From assembly GCF_900170035.1 (NCBI RefSeq), contig NZ_LT828554.1, forward strand, positions 26,016-84,343: 58,328 nt of DNA, written 5' to 3'. The stretch's first letter is position 1. Every line of letters starts with the position of its first letter. This DNA is from Desulfamplus magnetovallimortis (lineage in GTDB: Bacteria; Desulfobacterota; Desulfobacteria; Desulfobacterales; Desulfobacteraceae). A program made the translations under genes and the position numbers. Of the stretch, positions 56,456 to 58,328 are shown one piece after another. The notes under the pieces are model-generated. The model was not told the DNA's origin. It saw nothing but the letters and a program-made list of their open reading frames with translations, and did not search any database.

Positions 56456-57274
56456 ATGCCTTGGACTTCGGAACATACAAAATGGCTAGTTGATACCGGC
56501 GAACGGTTGAAAACCGCAGATGGCAAAGATGTCGAGGTCTGGGAATTCTGTCATGTACAAGATGATACAGTGCTCTCTGCATGGGCGAAACACTTTCGAA
56601 ATCATTACTGCTTTGATAGTGAAATCGATTATTGGCGCAGAGGGTACAAATGCTCCCGCTCAGAATATCTCCATAGCATAAAGTTTCCTGACCCAAAAGC
56701 TGCACCAGGCCCCAGCATACGAGCTGGCGATTTCGGTGAAGTGCTGGTAGCCGATTTTCTTGAATACTTGAACGGGTACTGGGTTCCACGTACTCGCTAT
56801 GGTGACAAAACCATCCGGAATGAGTCGACAAAAGGCAGTGACATTATCGGCTTTCATGTCGTCAAGGATGGCAACGCCTCTTCGAAAGATAAGCTGGCAA
56901 TCTTTGAAGCGAAGGCGCAATTCTCAGGAAAGAAAGCCAAGGCGAGACTTCAAGATGCGGTAGATGGCTCGGAAAAAGACATCGCGCGGAAGGCGGAGTC
57001 TTTAAATGCCATCAAGCAAAGACTGCATGGCCGAAATGAGCTTGATGATGCCGAAAAAATTGAGCGCTTCCAGAACGAAGTTGATCACCCATACAAGGAA
57101 GTTTATGGAGCCGTCGCGCTTTTTGAGAATCCGCTTTTTGACAGCGAGCTGACATCCTCGACTGATGCCTCCTCTCATCCGCATTCAGGTGACCTTGCGT
57201 TGGTGGTCATCAAAGGGAATCAGATGATGACACTCGTCCATGAGCTCTACAGGAGGGCTGCGGATGAGGCCTGA
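56456..57274 (+). CDS. DUF1837/HamA-like PD-(D/E)XK nuclease
   Basis: 272 residues. Predicted nuclease core: RAGDFGEVLVADFLEYL (about 88-104, Glu), KGSDIIGFHV (about 125, Asp) and LAIFEAKAQF (about 148-157, ExK). This is the order of PD-(D/E)XK enzymes and resembles the DUF1837 partner of Hachiman (HamA) and AbpA. The next gene begins as a helicase, which supports that reading. The 3' end overlaps that gene by 11 bp. 16 bp after brxA, so part of the same operon. Because its helicase partner is broken, it may be orphaned. Confidence 0.65.
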   Translation: MPWTSEHTKWLVDTGERLKTADGKDVEVWEFCHVQDDTVLSAWAKHFRNHYCFDSEIDYWRRGYKCSRSEYLHSIKFPDPKAAPGPSIRAGDFGEVLVADFLEYLNGYWVPRTRYGDKTIRNESTKGSDIIGFHVVKDGNASSKDKLAIFEAKAQFSGKKAKARLQDAVDGSEKDIARKAESLNAIKQRLHGRNELDDAEKIERFQNEVDHPYKEVYGAVALFENPLFDSELTSSTDASSHPHSGDLALVVIKGNQMMTLVHELYRRAADEA

Positions 57275-57974
57275 ACAGAAATCCCAACTTCTACTTGGCG
57301 TTACCCGGTCAAAGGCCAAGATGCTCGAGTACAGTGTTCCAGAAGAACATCACATCAAAATCACCCAAGATCCAGCCAAGCTCCTCACCCTCTCCATTGG
57401 ACTTCTGGGTGACCTCGCCGCCACCATCAACCGGGATGAGTCAGATTCCGATACCCTCGCGGAGCTGAAAACCAATCTGTTATTTTCCGCCCGCTTTTTC
57501 GACTCCTACCTCCAGTCAAAGCTGAACGAGACACTTGATCCATACCTCGTGCTGCTGGGCTCCGCTTCCTATTATCTGTGTGATCTCCCCGGAAGCGCGT
57601 CGGTATTAGCCAAGCGTATCGATGGTGACTGTCCAGATCTGGATGGCGATGGTTTGGAAGACCTGTTGCTCTGGTTGTTGCAGGCCGATCTCGAAACATT
57701 TTTCGATGAAGCCGAGGGACCGTTCAGCGAATTCATTGTTGGGATTTCAAAATGGATTCTCCAGTTTTTCGAGGATGGGAATGGTGAAGAAAATCTTCTC
57801 GATTTGGCAACCAAGCTGAGGGACGCTGTCTATTAAGTCGGGACTCCCAGGCAGCTTTTATTTGGTGATGTGATCTCGGCCGTGCTGAGGAAAAAGCTGG
57901 AGAATTCCGCCTGGAAGGCTCTGCCGTCCTACTCCGATCTGCCTCGTGACAAGTGGCTCCATACGCTGCAAAAG
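57264..57974 (+). pseudogene. Truncated HamB/AbpB-like helicase, N-terminal part with nonsense codon
   Basis: ATG 57264 with AGGAGGG 6 nt before. Reads MRPEQKSQLLLGVTRSKAKM onward for 190 codons, then TAA at 57834-57836, then in the same frame VGTPRQLLFGDVISAVLRKK and YSDLPRDKWLHTLQK up to 57974. A normal protein would go on to a PTSAGKT-type Walker A and the whole motor. Instead the gene ends at a junction with feoB-derived DNA. So there are two lesions: a nonsense codon and loss of all helicase motifs. Confidence 0.7.
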
Positions 57975-58168
57975 TAATGTAATTGATCTTCCCGGAACAT
58001 ATTTTCTTTCTGCATATTCCCTTGAAGAGATGGTGGCAAGGGACTACCTTGCCCTTGAAAAACCTGACATGGTTGTCAATATCGTGGATGCCTCAAATCT
58101 TGAAAGAAACCTATATCTTTCCTGCAATTTATGGAGATGGGACTTCCTGTATGCATAGCACTTAATAT
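57975..58168 (+). pseudogene. Duplicated internal fragment of feoB
   Basis: 194 bp nearly identical to 31831-32025 of feoB (only a few substitutions and one base lost near 58120). It encodes NVIDLPGTYFLSAYSLEEMV and the following G-domain segment to the frame break. It has neither start nor end of the gene. It joins directly to the broken helicase at its left and to an inverted MITE at its right. Confidence 0.9.
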
Positions 58169-58328
58169 TCAAAATCGACACCTATGATCTTGTAAGCCTT
58201 GTCAACACTGTCTGAATCAGGATTCCCAAGATTAACAAGATAAGGCAAGATTTTCTATCCTGAGCATCCTATCCATCCTGGTTATCCTGGTTCAGACAAC
58301 TGCAATAACTTCGGAAAAAGCAATAAGA
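58169..58328 (-). mobile_element. MITE family A, inverted copy, cut by the window end
   Basis: Begins TTCAAAATCGACACCTATGA and runs through the family core in reverse orientation (CTGTCTGAATCAGGATTCCC...TATCCTGGTTCAGACAACTG), ending at the window edge before its outer repeat is complete. It faces the copies at 34805-35083 across the island. Confidence 0.75.

Overview
The window looks like chromosome of a free-living, low-G+C sulfate-reducer-type bacterium, probably Desulfobacterota (Desulfobacterales-like). This is inferred from the gene mix: dnaN next to gyrB, feoA-feoB with a DtxR regulator and an FeoB-associated Cys-rich protein, an EndoQ-like/UvrD fusion, PilZ and large hybrid kinases, and many dispersed hairpin and MITE-like repeats. 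No rRNA, tRNA or CRISPR array was found.

Layout. 1-9.7 kb: repeat-rich start, then a coiled-coil envelope protein, a 1,497-residue hybrid histidine kinase, a cytidylate-kinase-like protein, a zinc-ribbon/PilZ protein and a GAF/sigma54 activator. 10-16.9 kb: four exported proteins (beta-helix, HAF-repeat plus dockerin, cohesin, SGNH-like/FnIII/DNRLRE plus dockerin), which look like a small cohesin-dockerin system. 17-26.7 kb: DNA maintenance block with gyrB (split by a one-base frame change at an A-run), dnaN (with a Ser-rich insertion), an RdgC-like pair, and an EndoQ-like/UvrD helicase ending in a clamp-binding motif. 27-34.5 kb: galU, a small-multidrug-export-type membrane protein, a lytic transglycosylase, a Uma2 remnant, and dtxR-feoA-feoB-Cys-rich protein with a clear palindromic operator.

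35.1-57.97 kb is a visibly G+C-richer defence island. Its core reads as a type 3 BREX locus: HTH regulator, brxF, brxC, AlbA/Schlafen-type ATPase, pglX, [GHKL ATPase, DUF4325 STAS-like, PIN nuclease], second pglX, [AAA ATPase, DUF4276 TOPRIM-like], brxHII-like helicase, pglZ, brxA-like, then a Hachiman/AbpAB-like nuclease and a truncated helicase. Genes are mostly 0-20 bp apart or overlapping, so they probably form one long operon. The AlbA-pglX unit has been duplicated: the second AlbA copy survives only as a C-terminal remnant split by a MITE. The helicase lacks its motif V-VI region, and the last helicase has a nonsense codon and is cut off.

The right end of the island joins directly to a 194-bp copy of an internal piece of the feoB gene 26 kb away, followed by an inverted copy of the MITE that also borders the island on the left. 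The most system-like novelty is the GHKL/STAS/PIN triad translationally coupled to a DNA methyltransferase inside BREX. The gyrB frame change at a dnaX-type heptamer and the clamp/helicase features come next.
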